A stretch of DNA of 64,000 bases from Paulownia fortunei. Its lineage: Eukaryota > Streptophyta > Magnoliopsida > Lamiales > Paulowniaceae. The stretch covers positions 1,794,642 through 1,858,641 of the forward strand of contig CM033116.1 in assembly GCA_019321725.1 (NCBI GenBank). The letters run 5' to 3'. Below, one piece after another: positions 48,863-62,979 of the stretch (position 1 is the stretch's first letter; every line of letters starts with the position of its first letter). The translations under genes were made by a program, and so were the position numbers. The notes under the pieces are model-generated. The model did no database searches. It had not been told where the DNA came from and saw nothing but the letters and a program-made list of their open reading frames with translations.

Positions 48863-49776
48863 CTGAAGCAGACAAGCTCTAAATTCACTATATCAGATAT
48901 TATCACAATTAGCTTCTGCTACATTATCAAAGAGATAAACTTCACACATCAAACTTTTTGACAAAATGGTAAAAGGTCTACCCCTTCTCTTTTCTTTTCT
49001 TTTCTTTTCTTTTTTTATCTTGTTACTTTCTATTACATCATTAAATAAACGACATACATAGGAAAGGTTTCCTATAATTAAAGGTTGTTTTTATTTATAT
49101 GTCCATTTGTTAATTTCCTGTATGGAATACTATGCAAAGTGTATATACACTCTTTCTGTGTTTTTCCATTTTTTATATATGCATGTACAGCCACCATAGA
49201 CCGTTGGTATTACTTTGAAATTGTTGCTGATACAGCCAATATTCACTTATATATGGGAATTATTTTTCTAGTTTGTATCCAAATTTATTTTTTTGAGATT
49301 TTACCCAAAAAAAATATATTATGATATACATTGGCTAATTTATGTATTTGTATTATTTATTTTGTCATGTTATTCAGTCTTGTAGATGTTATGATAAGTG
49401 TACATATATTGGGTGCACTGAATGCCATGGATATTTGTTGTTTTAGTTAATAAACTTATAAAATTACCATTCATATTGATGATAAAAATAAATAAATTAC
49501 TTGTAACTTAAAAAACATGTCTCAATATTATGCGCAATTCTTAAAAAAATAATTCAAAAGAATTAATACAATGAGAAAATATGGGCCATTTTCTCATGAA
49601 ATAATGATAGAACAAAACCATATTTTGATAGGGCATATGAAAACAACAAGACTACATAAAGAAACAAAAAGGTCATTATAATAAAACGTCTATTATGCTA
49701 CAGGATAATTGTAGTCTTGCTGATTTTACCCATATTCCCTTTTTTTTTTTCTGGCATATAATGATGAAGAGTCCAT

Positions 49777-49920
49777 GTATGGAGTAGGGACATGGCATAT
49801 GTCACATTTAGATCAATATCACATATGGACATGTGATGGCATACTTCACATGGTGACATGTGTCCCATTAGATTGCAACACGCTTTATTGTAAAGGATAA
49901 AGCGTGTATACAAAGTGTTG
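49777..49920. repeat. Cluster of small palindromes, with an 11-bp perfect hairpin
   Basis: A perfect stem ACACGCTTTAT (49878-49888) / ATAAAGCGTGT (49897-49907) with an 8-base loop is preceded by smaller palindromes built on CACAT/ATGTG (for example TCACAT..ATGTGA at about 49829-49846 and CACATG..CATGTG at 49847-49862). CAACAC/GTGTTG at the outer edge could pair instead. It lies inside an 86-codon chance frame. Possibly a transposon end or a processed hairpin. Confidence 0.6.
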
Positions 49921-50899
49921 GGGCCTGGCATTGAGATGCATACACATATCCCCATCATAATAAAGGGACATTGATAAGGGCAAATTTTAAATTCATTTTT
50001 TATTATTATTATTTTTTTTGGTGAAAATTATACCTTGTGTAACAAAGGGTTATTTTAAGTAATACAATTTATTTCCTCTAATAGAAGCATAAACACCCAT
50101 ATGTCACTTAATATTTTAGAAATTAAAATTGGTAATCAAGTTTATGTATGTGACTTCTATATATTTTTTATGACAATGCTAAAATATTGTCTCCTACATG
50201 TTTTAAGAATCTTAGATATTATAAAGTAAGTGGGCATGTCCTATATTCCGTAGCATCTAAGTAAAACATCACTCGATGTTCAAAATTCAGAAGAAATGTC
50301 TATTACAAATTCTATTGTTGGCATCAACGTTTATTAACATATATTCACTTGTATCCGTCAAAAATTCAAAATTCAATGCTTGTCGACATGCATATATAAA
50401 TAAATCTGGTAGAAGATCCAATAATTTATTTTTGTAAGTCGGATCCTTTATTGCGTAAGATGTTTCATCTTTTATTCCAGTATCACTCATACACACGCCA
50501 AGTATATTGGATAATATCATTAATATGCATTTGGCGTGTAATGATGTTATTGAAGCAGGAAATGAAACATCATTCCTAATAGAAGATCCGAACTGTTATT
50601 TCCGAGGTCACAAGCCGTGAAGACGACTGATCACAAGCGCAATTCTCGGCTTGGATCAATTAATTATGCAAGCAACCACAAAGTTTTAGTTCATGATAAA
50701 GTGATAGCTAGCAATTCTGGATGTATTTAAGGCGTCAGCATTATTAACATGTAAATGTATTGAACACAATCCGAGTTTTGAAACAATCACAACTATCCTA
50801 GGAAATCATTGTTAGGAGCCAGTTTGATTTGATACTCGATCTCTAAACCCTTCCACAATCCACATGACTCTCATAAGTTCACAACTTCATCAAACTATA

Positions 50900-50937
<38 letters not shown>

Positions 50938-51376
50938 ACACAAACTTAAGGGAGTACGTGGGTTAAAAGGCTCCATGAAATTGAGAATATAGAAGGTCTG
51001 ATGATAGCTCTTCTGCACCTACCATCCCTCGTTTTTAAGTGTCTTTGAATAAACACTTGACTCTCAATCATAAATATTTAACGTAAAATACAATATATAA
51101 TAAGACACAAATTGAAACAGAGAATTCAAAATGGTTGATAGCCCTATTCTTTTCACTAGTTTATAAATAAAACCCTTCCAGCTACATAGTAAAGTCCTTA
51201 TTAGACTTGTCATCTCTGGTGTGATGCAAGTGAACAGCGTATCTGTGTTGTCCTTTTAGTACAAGGAACTGCAGAATTGCTGTCATGAAATGAGAGGGAG
51301 GGGGGGGTGGCCATCAGTAAAAATCAAATGAAAACCGTGTATCTTCAAGCTAGCAGCTGCAATTTGCATTAGTTTG

Positions 51377-51412
<36 letters not shown>

Positions 51413-52480
51413 GTTGGTTGCACTTATGAGAAAGGAAACTTCATGTTAAATTATGATGGCCCTTTCAGAGACAAAAATACATGCATTAACTAGCATGTTC
51501 CCAAAACATTAATTAAATGAAGGGCAAATATTCATCTAATATGTTTATTAAGATTTAAGGTCGTAACAGAAAATAATTTCATAAAACACACTAGAATATT
51601 ACAACTCTTATTAATTTTAAATCTGGGATTTAATCATGCCACGAGTTGTACAAAATAATTCTGATTTTACTGTTGTAATAGTATTTTGGAGAATTTAGGG
51701 TAGAGTTTTGCATTAAAATCTTTCCACAATATAAGATATATGCTGTTGGGAGAAAATTCTCCGTCTTTAATCATTAATTAAATGGACACATGATAAACAA
51801 ATAAGTACATATTATATATCATTCTCTTTCATTTTCTTTGGTGCAAAGTTCTAAGAAAATATGATTGTAATAATGGGCCATGTCCAAACTTAAAAATATT
51901 GGAATGAGTTGTTTCCAGATGGCACACGTATGTGGTGAGATATTTTAATGAATTAAGTTCAGTACACTTGTTTCAGTTTATTATTTTTGGGTTGGAGGAT
52001 AGGAAAGGTGAATACAACCATCCCCTAAAACTCAATCATTCGATCTATTGTAGAATAACCCCACATACATAATTGTATAAAATGTGTAAACTCCATGTCA
52101 TACCCTGTTCCTCCAATACAATTAAAGAAGCAATCATTGTTTGGATATTCTTAAGAAACATTTGTCGTGAAATGACTCGTAAATGAATGAGATCAGTTCA
52201 TCACTCGAATCTAAGACCATTTTGCACATTATTGGACGCTAGTCATATTTTCAGCACAAATTTTTAGATTAGATATAAAAATAAATAAAAAATGTACATA
52301 TATATATTATTCTTAAAAGTGTGACATAATATTATCGCAATATCATATGATTATTTTTAAGTAGAGGAATGTTTATGATAAAAAAAATATTCATTTTGAA
52401 AAAAAGAACCATATTTTAGAACATTCCAAAAAAATAGAAACACAATTAAATTGGAATACAAGGTCTATAAAATTATAAAT
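49921..52480. other. Gene-free spacer
   Basis: No gene is supported. It includes an (AT)n run at about 50907-50932 and the GT/G tract at 51382-51413. The ORF near 50287-50520 has no recognisable features. Confidence 0.45.
51382..51413. repeat. (GT)7 followed by poly(G)18
   Basis: GT repeat at 51382-51395 running into eighteen consecutive G (51396-51413). Another G-rich bit (GAGGGAGGGGGGGGTGG) lies about 90 bases to the left. Confidence 0.9.
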
Positions 52481-53182
52481 TGGCATCAATTTCATTTATA
52501 TGTAGTTCAAATCACAACAACGAACTTTTGAACTATCAAATTTTAGAGGGAAAAATGAGAGGAAAAGCTTTTCAATGTTGTATATATGTGAGATAAAAGT
52601 GTAACATGATCTCCTTGGACCTTTTAAGGGTGAAGCTCTCAAAAGATTGTAAATGTGAGAACAAAATGAATGCCATCTAGGATCAAGGAAAATATCAAAC
52701 ACATTTGGATGTACCTGAAAATTTATCGTGTTAACACTCAGAATCCGTTCCTGACATGAATGAAACAAAAGCCATGTTCTTGCCACTTTAAATTTTGACA
52801 AATCTAAATATCCACTTTGAATACAGCATGAATGTACGAGTATACGACACCGAAAAGGTCATCTACTACTCAATCACCTGCTATACGAAGATCAATTGTC
52901 ATAGGCTAACAAAATGACCTCGCCTGCTTGCATCTTCCTTCATCTTCTCGTTCTGAGTAACGCTACGCCCAGAACTAAGAATCCACGCCTAAGACTCTTT
53001 AACAGATGACGTTGTGCCTCGTGTCAAATAATCCGTATAAATACCAAAATTTTCTGGGACAATTTTTTGATGCAATTACACAATTCAGTAATCTGTCCTA
53101 CAAGTTTGAATTAGATTTTTGACTCATTTTTTCTTTGAGAAGCCTCCTTGGCTTGAAACTTTTGAAATAGGTGCCACTATTT
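52481..53182 (-). other. 3' flank of the ribophorin II gene
   Basis: The few hundred bases past the stop at 53183 probably include the 3' UTR. The 101-residue frame at 52801-52496 shows no family features and is treated as chance. Confidence 0.4.
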
Positions 53183-56100
53183 TCATGCAGATTTCAATTT
53201 GGCTGATGTGGATGCAAGATGAGATAGTGTCTTGTGTCCGACAAACATCAAGAACATTCCCAGCAAGCCAAGTGCCTTCAAAGTTGTGAATAGATCCAAC
53301 TGCGAGCAGATATACAAATACATAGTCAAGTTGCCCAAGTATGCCAACAAACACAAATGATGCATGTCGGAATTATAACTTCGCTAGTGACATCTACTTT
53401 TCCAGGTAATAACAAGAAAGCTTTTACAGTCATAGTAGCATCTCTATTTTGAAGATAACTACAAAATGTGGTTCGATTCAATTTGTCGGGGGAATCAAAC
53501 AGCATTTAGAATGACAGAAAATGAAATATAAGCATAAATTGCAACCAGAGAACCTATTTCGGTTGGCTAATGAGCCTCTGTAGGCAGATGTCCTAAATGG
53601 CTAAATTTAAGTAACAAATGGAGAATTCCTAAAATTCATAATCTATGTAATTAGCTAAATGCAAAATAATTATTGTTAAGATACTTATATAATAATGAAA
53701 TGGTGAAATAAGTCATGTGAGCATCATGAGCGAGAGCAGACGCGAGAGCGAGATCGTCAAAATCTCAAAATACTTGAGAGCAGAAGTGGCTTAGAACATG
53801 TATTAAAAATATATAAAAACTAAGATAAATATGTAATATATTTTAATTAACTATTACATGTGATATTATATTTTTAAATATTTTTACCTAATAAGCCCAA
53901 ATTAAAATGATTGTTGTTTTCAATTGGGTCTTGATTGAAAACAGTTCAATGATGTGATATTTTTTTAATTGGCTTTAAATATATTTAAGTCTAATGAAAG
54001 GAAAAAGATTAAGATTATTAAAAGAATTCTATGTAGTCAAACTCATCATTTCAACTTACAACTTTTGCACTTATACAGACTCATTGTTGTATTATTCTTC
54101 CTTGATAATTATCATCTCTTCTCACTTATCATTACCAATAATAGAGTTTTCCACATATATTGTCCAAGAAGTGACAGCGATTAATGACGAACTCTTGTCA
54201 TTTTTTTGAAATGTAGCTACCAAATTTTAGTGCAAGATTTAGGAATTTTCAGAGCTTAGTAGAGCAAAGCTCGCACTTTTAAGTCGTTGGAGCGAGCTAA
54301 AAGCGCCAAACCACTACCTCTAGATGGAAGATTATGTGATCTGGGGAGAAACTAGTTCTATGGTATCTGGACAATAAGTTTCTCGTGATGATGGTGGTAA
54401 GGATACATGATTTTCATGAAACTCGGAATAAGATATTGAATTACATAATTTAGCAATTATTTTTTCCACAATTCAAACAAAAATGAGTCAAAACCCTCCT
54501 TCAACTAAATAAAATGAGCCCTATACCAAATGCAAAAGCCAGTTGCTAATGCAGGAACAAGAAACAAATCGAAAGTGCATAGACATACCTTGAACCAGAA
54601 GAATGCATAGAGTAACAGAACAGATGCAATGCCCAGGTGGAAGAGAATGGCAAAAGTTGCAGGAACAGTTGACTTCGGCATAATCTTCAGGTTAGCATGA
54701 AGGTGAATGAGCTGAAGAGACATAAAGTGAGCATTGTTAGCCGTATGTCACAATATAGTGGCAAGATTACAGTGACGAGACGGGAACACTACAAAAGAAA
54801 AAAATATTTAATTATGCACGTAAGACAGGGAAACAATTCAAAGGTACCCCAGCCAAGAAACCAAAAAATGGCAAGACAACAAGGCCCAAGAAAGCAAGAG
54901 AAAGCTCTCTAGGAGGTCTCTTCTCTGGAGCCCTAAAAATGTGAGCTATCTCTTCCTTAGGCCCATATCTGGAGTATGGATCAACAGTCTGTGGAGGAGG
55001 ACGGGCTGCCTTTTCAGGGGCATCAGGAAGATCTAATTCAATGTGCCCCAGAGGTTGCAAGAAAGAGTTCTCCTGAAATAGACAAAAAAAAAAAAAAGGA
55101 ACTTAGACCAATTATAGCATTTGCAGGCATCTTGGGCATAAGTGAATAGGTGGATGCAAGGAAAGATTGAATTCAACACTTTTGCTTCATAGAATGATTA
55201 CCATGACAGAGTCTCCAACTGTCAGTTGAATGTCATATTTACCAGACAAATAGAAAAAAAATTCAACCAGTCCCAGAAAATCCTACAAGACAGAGTACCA
55301 TTAAGATACGCAAAAGTTAGGCATTTCATAAAATGGTGCAATATTGAAGTGCAATAATATATTACATCTAGAACAGCTGATTTTGGAAGAATAGCACAAC
55401 TTAATGAATGCAAACATGAATCCAAAATTTCAAGCCCACGCGTAGGGTGAATAGCAGTAGGGCAATATTAAACTTATGACAACAACTACAGCAATCATAT
55501 TATCACATGCTGCGAAATATTTGGCTTCTAAAATCCCATTGAGTATTCAGCAGAATTTAATTCAAATTCAAATGGTTGAGGTCATAAAGCACTTAACTAA
55601 TATTATCTCAAACTTTTTCCCCGAGTTCCCCACCATGAAGATATGCTCAACTCCACTCTCATGTCTCAGCTTGAGGAATGCCTGTACAGAACATAGTACT
55701 CAGAACACCTAATTAATAAAGAATATAGCTGAACAAACTTAATACAGCTAGTATGCCAACCTGGTGAGGCTTGAAACCATGTCCAGCAGGTGTGGTCAAG
55801 CGAAAGGACAACCTCAGCTTCTGGAGATGGTTAGCTGATAAAGCAACAGCATTCTCTCCAGGTAAATCTAACCTGAATTACAGAATGTACTATAAAGTCA
55901 ACTTTCTGTTAAAGTCTTATCAAACTAAACCTCATAAGAAATGTAAAATGATTTTTCAGAGAAAAAATATAATTAATCGGACTTCATATGTACAGCAGAA
56001 TAAAATGATGAAACAAAATAAACAAAACAAAAGAGCTACCGAAAAAAACAGAGATATAACATTGGCAATGATCATATACTGGAAGTGAAAAAATAAAGCC

Positions 56101-59100
56101 AAACATCTAAAGAGAAAGCCCATAAGAAAAATATGAAGTTTCAGCACAGAAAACTAATCAATTAAAAACAGGGACAAAAGAACAAGCACTCTGAGAGATA
56201 AGAAAGTAGAGAATTTACTTTTTCTGCGATTCTATGCTCCCAAGATCACTGTCAAGTATCACAATCTCAGCATCGTCAATTTTAATGACTCCACTTACAT
56301 GAATAGGTACTTTTGTTCGCCCTCCAATTGCATAGTTTTTCTTATGTTCTGGATCATCAAGTGTAATCTACCAATTGGCAACCACAAAATAGTTGGACAA
56401 AGGGTATTAAAAGGGATATGAACAACAGGAAGGTAAGTACCTCAAAAGAAAAAATGTAGTTTCCAACATCAACAATTGCTGGCAATGTTTCCAAGACATG
56501 CACTTCATTGTCAGGGTCAAACTTGAGTTTCTGCATCATGGGAATCCAAGAGGACTTATGATCTAAGGTGTACCAAACATAAAGATGTGAGCCTTTTGAA
56601 AATAATCATGTATTATACATTAACTTCTCATTTAGCCTTCACTAAAGGAAGCACCTGGTCAATGACAGAAGCATCTTTTGAACCAGAGATAAAAATCTGC
56701 ATGAGTTTGACAGACAGAGGAGAAGCAGCAGAACCCAATACAGTGCTGACTTGCACCTGAAAAACAAAAACACACAGGATGATGAGCAAGATCAATAGAC
56801 CAGTATAAGTGTAAAATGTAGAGGACAACTTAAGTAAAAGACTGTAAGCAAACAATTTTATCACTCTATCAATGTCTGCATTTTCACCACAATTCTGTTA
56901 TGTAGGTGGATTTTGGACCAGTTTCATGCCAGATAGCACAGTGTTTTGAAGTATGGTCTAAGACCAAATCTTCAATTCGCACTAGATCATTACAAAAAAA
57001 AACTAATAAAGACTTTTTAAACAAAAATAGAAGAAAAAAGGGAAGTTAATCAAAATTGAAAAGTGCTTGTCCTCAAATGAATTGAGGAATATTAGGATGT
57101 CAGACCTTAAGTTGATCTTTCCTGGTAACTGATAGGACAGTAGCTGGCAGCGATAAAATCAGAGGAATGGATCCCCTGGGGCAAACAAAAAATGCTTCAC
57201 ATCATTTTGGAACAATATAAAATTCCATGGGGCAACTACCAAATATACATTAGCAATACATATTGAAACTTTTCAAAATGAAACGTTCTTTCAGAAACAG
57301 TCAATTCAGAGGAATAAGAAATAACCAAAGATATATAGGAGCAAATACTGCAATGAAATACTTACCGAATATTTTCCAAGCAAGCCAAGGCATCGATTTG
57401 GTAATACAAGTCTTTGGCACTGCCAGGAATTCCAATGCCAAGGAAAAATTTCGCCAAACCCAAAATTTTCTCCCCTGGAAGCTGTGATTGTCAAACCATT
57501 AGTTTCAGAAGGTCTCACAAAAGATATATAAAACCAGAATCATTCTTAGGTACAAACATACATTCAAACTTTCAGAGGTGGCTGCTGCAAAAGACGAGAT
57601 CCCACAGACTACTGATGAGGAGGCTGAAAGAGGACCCTGATGCCCATGTGCATCAACAGGTTTCTCATCAAAGTAACAAGCCCCATCATCTGAAAAAGAA
57701 GAGCAAAGTTACATTGTAAACAGAATGTGACAATAATAGATTACCAGTTCAGTTAAAATAGGAGATAACAAGGATAAGTTTGCTAATGTTATTGTTTGAT
57801 TCAAACCATATAAAAGGAAAGGTTTAATGAACGCAAAGCACACTATCTTGAATAGGAGTTTAAAAAATAAAAATGAGAAATCAATACAAATTATAGCAAT
57901 CACCAACCAGATATTAAGCATCCTGAATTCTGAAAACACAGATTAGGCTAAACAAAGCCCTTTTTTGACACAATTCAGAGATTTTAAGACTAGCAGCATC
58001 AGAAAACCATTATAATACTACCAATTCAGAAAGACAAAACAAAAAAGGAAAAGATACCTATTTGAAGCCAAACATAAAGAGACTAGGGTGAACATAAATG
58101 AGCATAAAATTTTTAAAGAAAAAATTTAAAAGAAGCCTTCGGGACTCCAATAGTTTTCAGTTGCATCTCCCAATCTTTTGAGCTCAGCCTCGTGTGACAT
58201 CAGATGATCGAGAAGTACTAAATGCTAATCTAATAAAGTTTCCACAATTCAAAATAAAAGGTAACGTCCATACCATATAATCAAGCTGAGGTTCAAACTC
58301 AGATATAGGCATTCATACTTGTAGATAAGAAATAAAATACTCTATCTTGTTTTAGTCAGAGAAAAGGCAAGAACTCAAACATGCTTAAATACTTGAGGAA
58401 TATGATAGAGATAAATTTGGCACATATCAATATTGTGTCAACTTTATGCACTTGAGCACCTCTTTAAGAGAAAAGGTGACTGTCATTGTCAGATCATAGG
58501 AGTGCTTAAAGTAAACATAAGAAATTTTAAGAATATATAAAAGAAGAGGCATATATATAAACAAGGAGAGAGAGAAAGAAATCAGAAACATATACCATAA
58601 CTTCCGATACCATCAAATAGCTTCAGTATGTCATTTTTCAGAATAGCAACCTGGCATAGGAAGCAGACTTGGATAAGAATATTATAAAAGATACCACTAT
58701 CTGGCTTTGAATTAAATTAATGTGAGGTGATTGTGGAATGCAAGTGCTGGAAGAGGATCAAAGGAAAAAAATAAAAAAGATATGGTAGCACAGCATGATG
58801 GTTCATGTAGCTCATATATGCCTGGTCGATGGCCTCTAATATATCTGAGACATACATTCATTAATGCATTTGATAAGCTCAAAAAAATAGCTAGTCAGCA
58901 GGCATAAACAAATCATCGACAGCCCAAACATCTAAAATATGATAAATCAGTGAGATCTTGATTAAAATAAGGCTAAGATTAAGAACTTCTGATATCAATA
59001 CACAATCTAATGAAAGTGACAGCATCATTTCTATATATACAAACGCAGGAAGAAAGTTAAAAGCAGTAATAGTTTATCATAGACTGTCAGATTTTGCAAA

Positions 59101-61305
59101 ATGGAAGTACAAACATAAAACTCACCAAAGAATGATCAATATCAGAAGATGCTAAAGATATAACTCCAGCCAAGGTCTCAAGAGCTGTCCCTGGAAAAAT
59201 AAATCAGAGTAGGTAAACAAAATTGAGCAGAAAAAGAAAAAACAAAGACAAAAACAAAAAACAATAAAAATAAAATTGAGCAGATAATAAACCACAGTAG
59301 ATAAACAACATGTTAGCTGTTGACTCAATTTCAAAGAGGATGAAACCAACTAATGAAGAAATTTTATTAAGATAGCACGTCACTGAAAAAAAAAAAAAAA
59401 AAAACACAAACAAAACCAAAAACCAAAAACCAAAAAACAAAAAACAAAAAGAATAATTGCTATTGAACATCATTGCAGAAGTAATTACCAGCAGCATCAG
59501 TACTAGACTCGGGATTGTTAGAAGTATAGCGCCACCTTCCGTCACTCTGACTGAGAGCCTGCAAAGCCTCCACCATCACTAAGGCATTCATAAAAATTTA
59601 AGCAGAGTATCATGTTCCAAAAAAATATATATATCTTTAACTGATCTGAAATATGCAAGCATATCCAGAGTTCACCTTTATAGAGCGAAAAAATTTATCA
59701 GCATCTCCAAGATGAGCATCAACGTTGGAAGTCTGATCCTGCATACCATACCAACAATGTACAAAGCCCAAACTCAACGCAGGTCAAAATTTGCATAAAC
59801 TAACAGATGAAGTAATCAAAGACAGGTCACAGAACAAAAAGTAAAAAAACTGAAAACAAATAAGAGTATAAATGGAGGGAATAACTCAAGTCATCTCTTC
59901 AAGCTGCACTGGCCACAAAAGCAGAATAAAGAATACAAGGTTTCAAGACTGAGTTTAATTTCTTTTATCCTTTCTTCTCTCTCATTATTTTAATTTAACT
60001 TATGATGTGATATAATTATCAATACAGACAATTTAGTTTCTAATGAATGAAATCCCTTTACCTTTATAAGCATTAAACCTCCAACTGCATAGTAATAATC
60101 AAGAAGTGAATTGGCATCATTTAAAGAATCTTTAAGTCGAGATGCAATTCCCTGAAAACAAAGAATAAAAATGTGACTGCAATTTCATGACAAAAATTAT
60201 AAAAGAGGGAGACAAGCTTTATGATACCCCAAAGGCCTCATCATTGAGTTCACACTTCAGTATGCCATTAACTCTTAATGCATAGAACAAATCCGTTAAA
60301 GCTGAAGAAGTAGACCTAATGGTGTCGACTACAGATACACAAGCAGAAGTTCTTATATTAGGCTTCTCTTCAATCCCAAGAACTCCAAATGTTATAAATG
60401 CCTCGTATGTCTCTTCCAGGCTGGAAAAAGGTAAAACCAAGTGAGACAGCCATCACCTTAAAACCACAAGTTTCACATGTTCACCATTTCAACACAAAAA
60501 ATACAAATAAAATTAATGTCATGGAGAGTCAAAAGGTGATAACCAACAAAGAATGCCACTGAAGTAATCATTGAGCACAACACGGGATGAACAAGATAAA
60601 TTTCATACTTTGACGTAAATTAAAATAGAACAACATCAAATACAATATCCATCCACTTCCTTTTCAATCTTACCATGCAAACTGCAAATAGCAAGCATAC
60701 CACAAACAAATATAATTTTCCCATATTTATTACGAATTATGAGAAGTCAATATGCATTCAGCCAAACTTATATTACCCAAGCAGGCTTCTTTCTTACAAC
60801 GAATGGGGATGAAGGAAAACACTTCTTAGTTCAGTCAAAATTAGCTTAAAACTCAAAGGTTGGCAGCTCAGAACAACAAAGATTTCAAACCATTTCTTCT
60901 TTCAGCGTAAAGAAAGTAGCATTGCCTAATATTTATTTCAAATTAGAACTTTGAATTTGACTCTTTAAAGCTTGAATCTTTCCCTCTTTCCTTCCGCGAT
61001 CCCTCAAAAACATCGTGATTTTTTTTCCAGATCATCAAACGAGTAATGAATCAAAACAACCAACCAGAAAATTCCCACAAAAGCTTAAATAGGAAGAACA
61101 TACAGGTATAATACACATGAACGCTAGAGGGAGGGTGAGTTTAGGGAGTGTTTAAAATTGACCTTCCAAAAGATCCATCGGTGGGAGAAAAGAGCTCCAA
61201 TGCGGCCGATCGATGAGATTCAGATACCGGATTGAAGATCGCCGATTCACATATCGACGCCAACACTAAAAATGCTACAACCAAATATCCTAAAATTCTG
61301 GCCAT
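53183..61305 (-). CDS. RPN2: Ribophorin II, oligosaccharyltransferase subunit (RPN2/SWP1, HAP6)
   Basis: A complete gene of 19 coding exons (minus strand): 61305-61163, 60420-60228, 60151-60062, 59738-59676, 59558-59489, 59190-59126, 58650-58596, 57689-57562, 57481-57366, 57175-57106, 56756-56655, 56530-56441, 56367-56219, 55872-55761, 55681-55598, 55282-55202, 55072-54848, 54711-54589 and 53299-53183. Total 2076 bases, 691 residues, the same length I recall for Arabidopsis HAP6. It has a signal peptide ([20 protein letters not shown]), a large luminal part and three membrane segments near 595-614, 628-652 and 656-680. The end KLKSA lies in the usual place. The protein is a non-catalytic subunit of the ER complex that transfers lipid-linked glycan to Asn of nascent proteins. 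All splice sites are GT-AG. The last intron (1.3 kb) is the longest and seems to contain an insertion. Confidence 0.96.
53640..54310. mobile_element. Possible insertion in the last intron of ribophorin II
   Basis: Within intron 18, the left part has GAGCGAGAGCAGACGCGAGAG (53728-53748 region; quoted shorter: GCGAGAGCAGACGCGAGAG) and the right part has AGCAAAGCTCGCACTTTTAAG and GGAGCGAGCTAAAAGCGCC (near 54268-54308). Between them is AT-rich DNA. Such GCGAG/CTCGC and AAAAGCGCC wording recurs in dispersed plant repeats. Borders and class are uncertain. Confidence 0.3.
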
Positions 61306-61588
61306 TCCTGGGGAAAACATTACACATTGAGAAAAGAAAATATGTGAGGAGAATTCAAAAGAGAATTCGTAAATTGAAACCCTAACAATATTTGCAGATT
61401 CGGAGCAAATTGGGTGAGTTTGCTCACGTGGAGAAAATTTTTTCGAGTTTTCGTTTAGTGACTGAACTAAAGAGTGACGAAGAGGGCGACAGTTCTTGAA
61501 AGACTCTGTGAAGGCTGATCTATTTTAAAATTCCAAATCTACCCTCCATCGGCAATATGAAGTTTAATTGGGTATTTGGGTTTTAGAG

Positions 61589-61600
61589 TGGGCCGGCCCA
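61589..61600 (-). promoter_or_regulatory. Palindromic double site II (TGGGCC) promoter element
   Basis: TGGGCCGGCCCA is a perfect 12-bp palindrome holding two inverted TGGGCC motifs, 284 bases upstream of the ribophorin II ATG. TGGGCY (site II) elements bind TCP factors and drive housekeeping and ribosomal or mitochondrial genes in proliferating cells; this is established. Its use here is inferred. Confidence 0.5.
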
Positions 61601-62979
61601 AGACCTGCTATTGTAACCCCTAATTTGGGTTGTAGTCTTATGGAATTGCCAAAGCCCGGATCTATCCATATAAGATTCATTTTTCTACCCAATTTTCATT
61701 CTCTATTTATTGTTTCATAATAAAATCAAACATATATTATTTTTTCAAAATATATATATCTTTCAATATATTCTTTTAAAAATATTCTCTCAAAATACAT
61801 TCTCCCACAATATTTTCTCCTCATGTTATTTTTTTCTTTCTTTCTTTCTTGTGGTCATCTCTTGCACCCATTACGTTTCCCGCACTTTCACACCGATAAC
61901 TAACACGAGATCACGAACGGTATGCAAGTTCTACTATTGTGCTCCGTCTTCATGCATTTTGGCACATCCCTATTATTTGTGGGAATTGGGGCCCCAGCTT
62001 GGCAGTTCAATTCAATATTTCATGGGTCGAATGCAGCTCCAAGCATGCATTCACCCCTTCCGCTAAATGTCATGCCATCTTTTATTTACGGCCCGTCACA
62101 AGAAAATGGGTGAAAGTAGAAATAAGTACAATGATCGAGAACACGCAAAATAAAACTTAGCATTCCCTTAAAATATCATGGATCTAGAATTTAATTAGAC
62201 AAAATACGATGAATCGTTTCCTCACACTACATAATATAAATGTGTTTCTTTTGTTTTTATTTTTTTTTACCTCATTAATATTCAAGAACCATACTTAATC
62301 TCATTAGGTTCAATTAACTATGAAAATAAAATGCATGATTAGCACTTTGAAACTAAAAGGAGTCATTTTTCCTCCAATTAGGGACATGTTATAGCTTACT
62401 GCTCGATGTTATAGCAATTCTATCCTAATAATAATGAAGTTTGTCATATATTATAATTTCTACCTAGTGCTTCATTTTATATGCTATTTTATCTGAATTC
62501 TCATATGTCTACTTTTCTGCTTGTATAGGTTTCTGGAGCACACCTAACATGCACGCATATACTCAACATGTGGGTGTAATTTTGCTAGAAAGAGAGTGCT
62601 GGTTGATACGTTTTCGTTACTAGTAAGTAAACCGTGGAGTAGTAGAACATTATACATTAATGTTAAAACTCTAATTTGATCAAACACAGGCACACAAAAG
62701 AACTAATATCCAAGCAGCTGAAAATAGAATTCTAGAGACATACAGGATCATGGATAATCCTAGGAATTAAAAACTAAACAGCAAGATTACAGTTCACATA
62801 AACTTTTGATGGCAGGACAACAAAACCCATTGATGTTAATTCCAACCGCAACACCATTACAGCCCACAGATATCTTGAAAAGTGTAGGTAGACAACATAT
62901 TCAATTTGTGAACTTTATGGCCTGCGATAAGGAAAGCTGGATTACATCCACATCTCAACAGACAAAACCCATAGCGAAC
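61601..62979. other. Spacer between ribophorin II and the right-edge gene
   Basis: Part of the ribophorin II upstream region on the left and the 3' UTR of the next gene on the right. ORFs at 61710-62160 overlap each other in two frames and look like chance. Between 62160 and 62700 the DNA is AT-rich with nothing supported. Confidence 0.45.

Noticed and set aside
49698..49958. 86-residue Cys/Met-rich ORF on the minus strand
   Set aside because: It is produced by the palindrome cluster (repeated CATATG/CACATG) and has no family match.
56628..56864. Longer ORF over a ribophorin II exon ([10 protein letters not shown]...LPLVKAK)
   Set aside because: Only 56756-56655 is exon; both ends of the ORF are intron sequence beyond clear GT-AG borders.
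59204..59545. Hydrophobic 113-residue ORF suggesting a membrane protein
   Set aside because: It is an intron/exon shadow of ribophorin II made by a long A-rich tract read as Phe/Leu.
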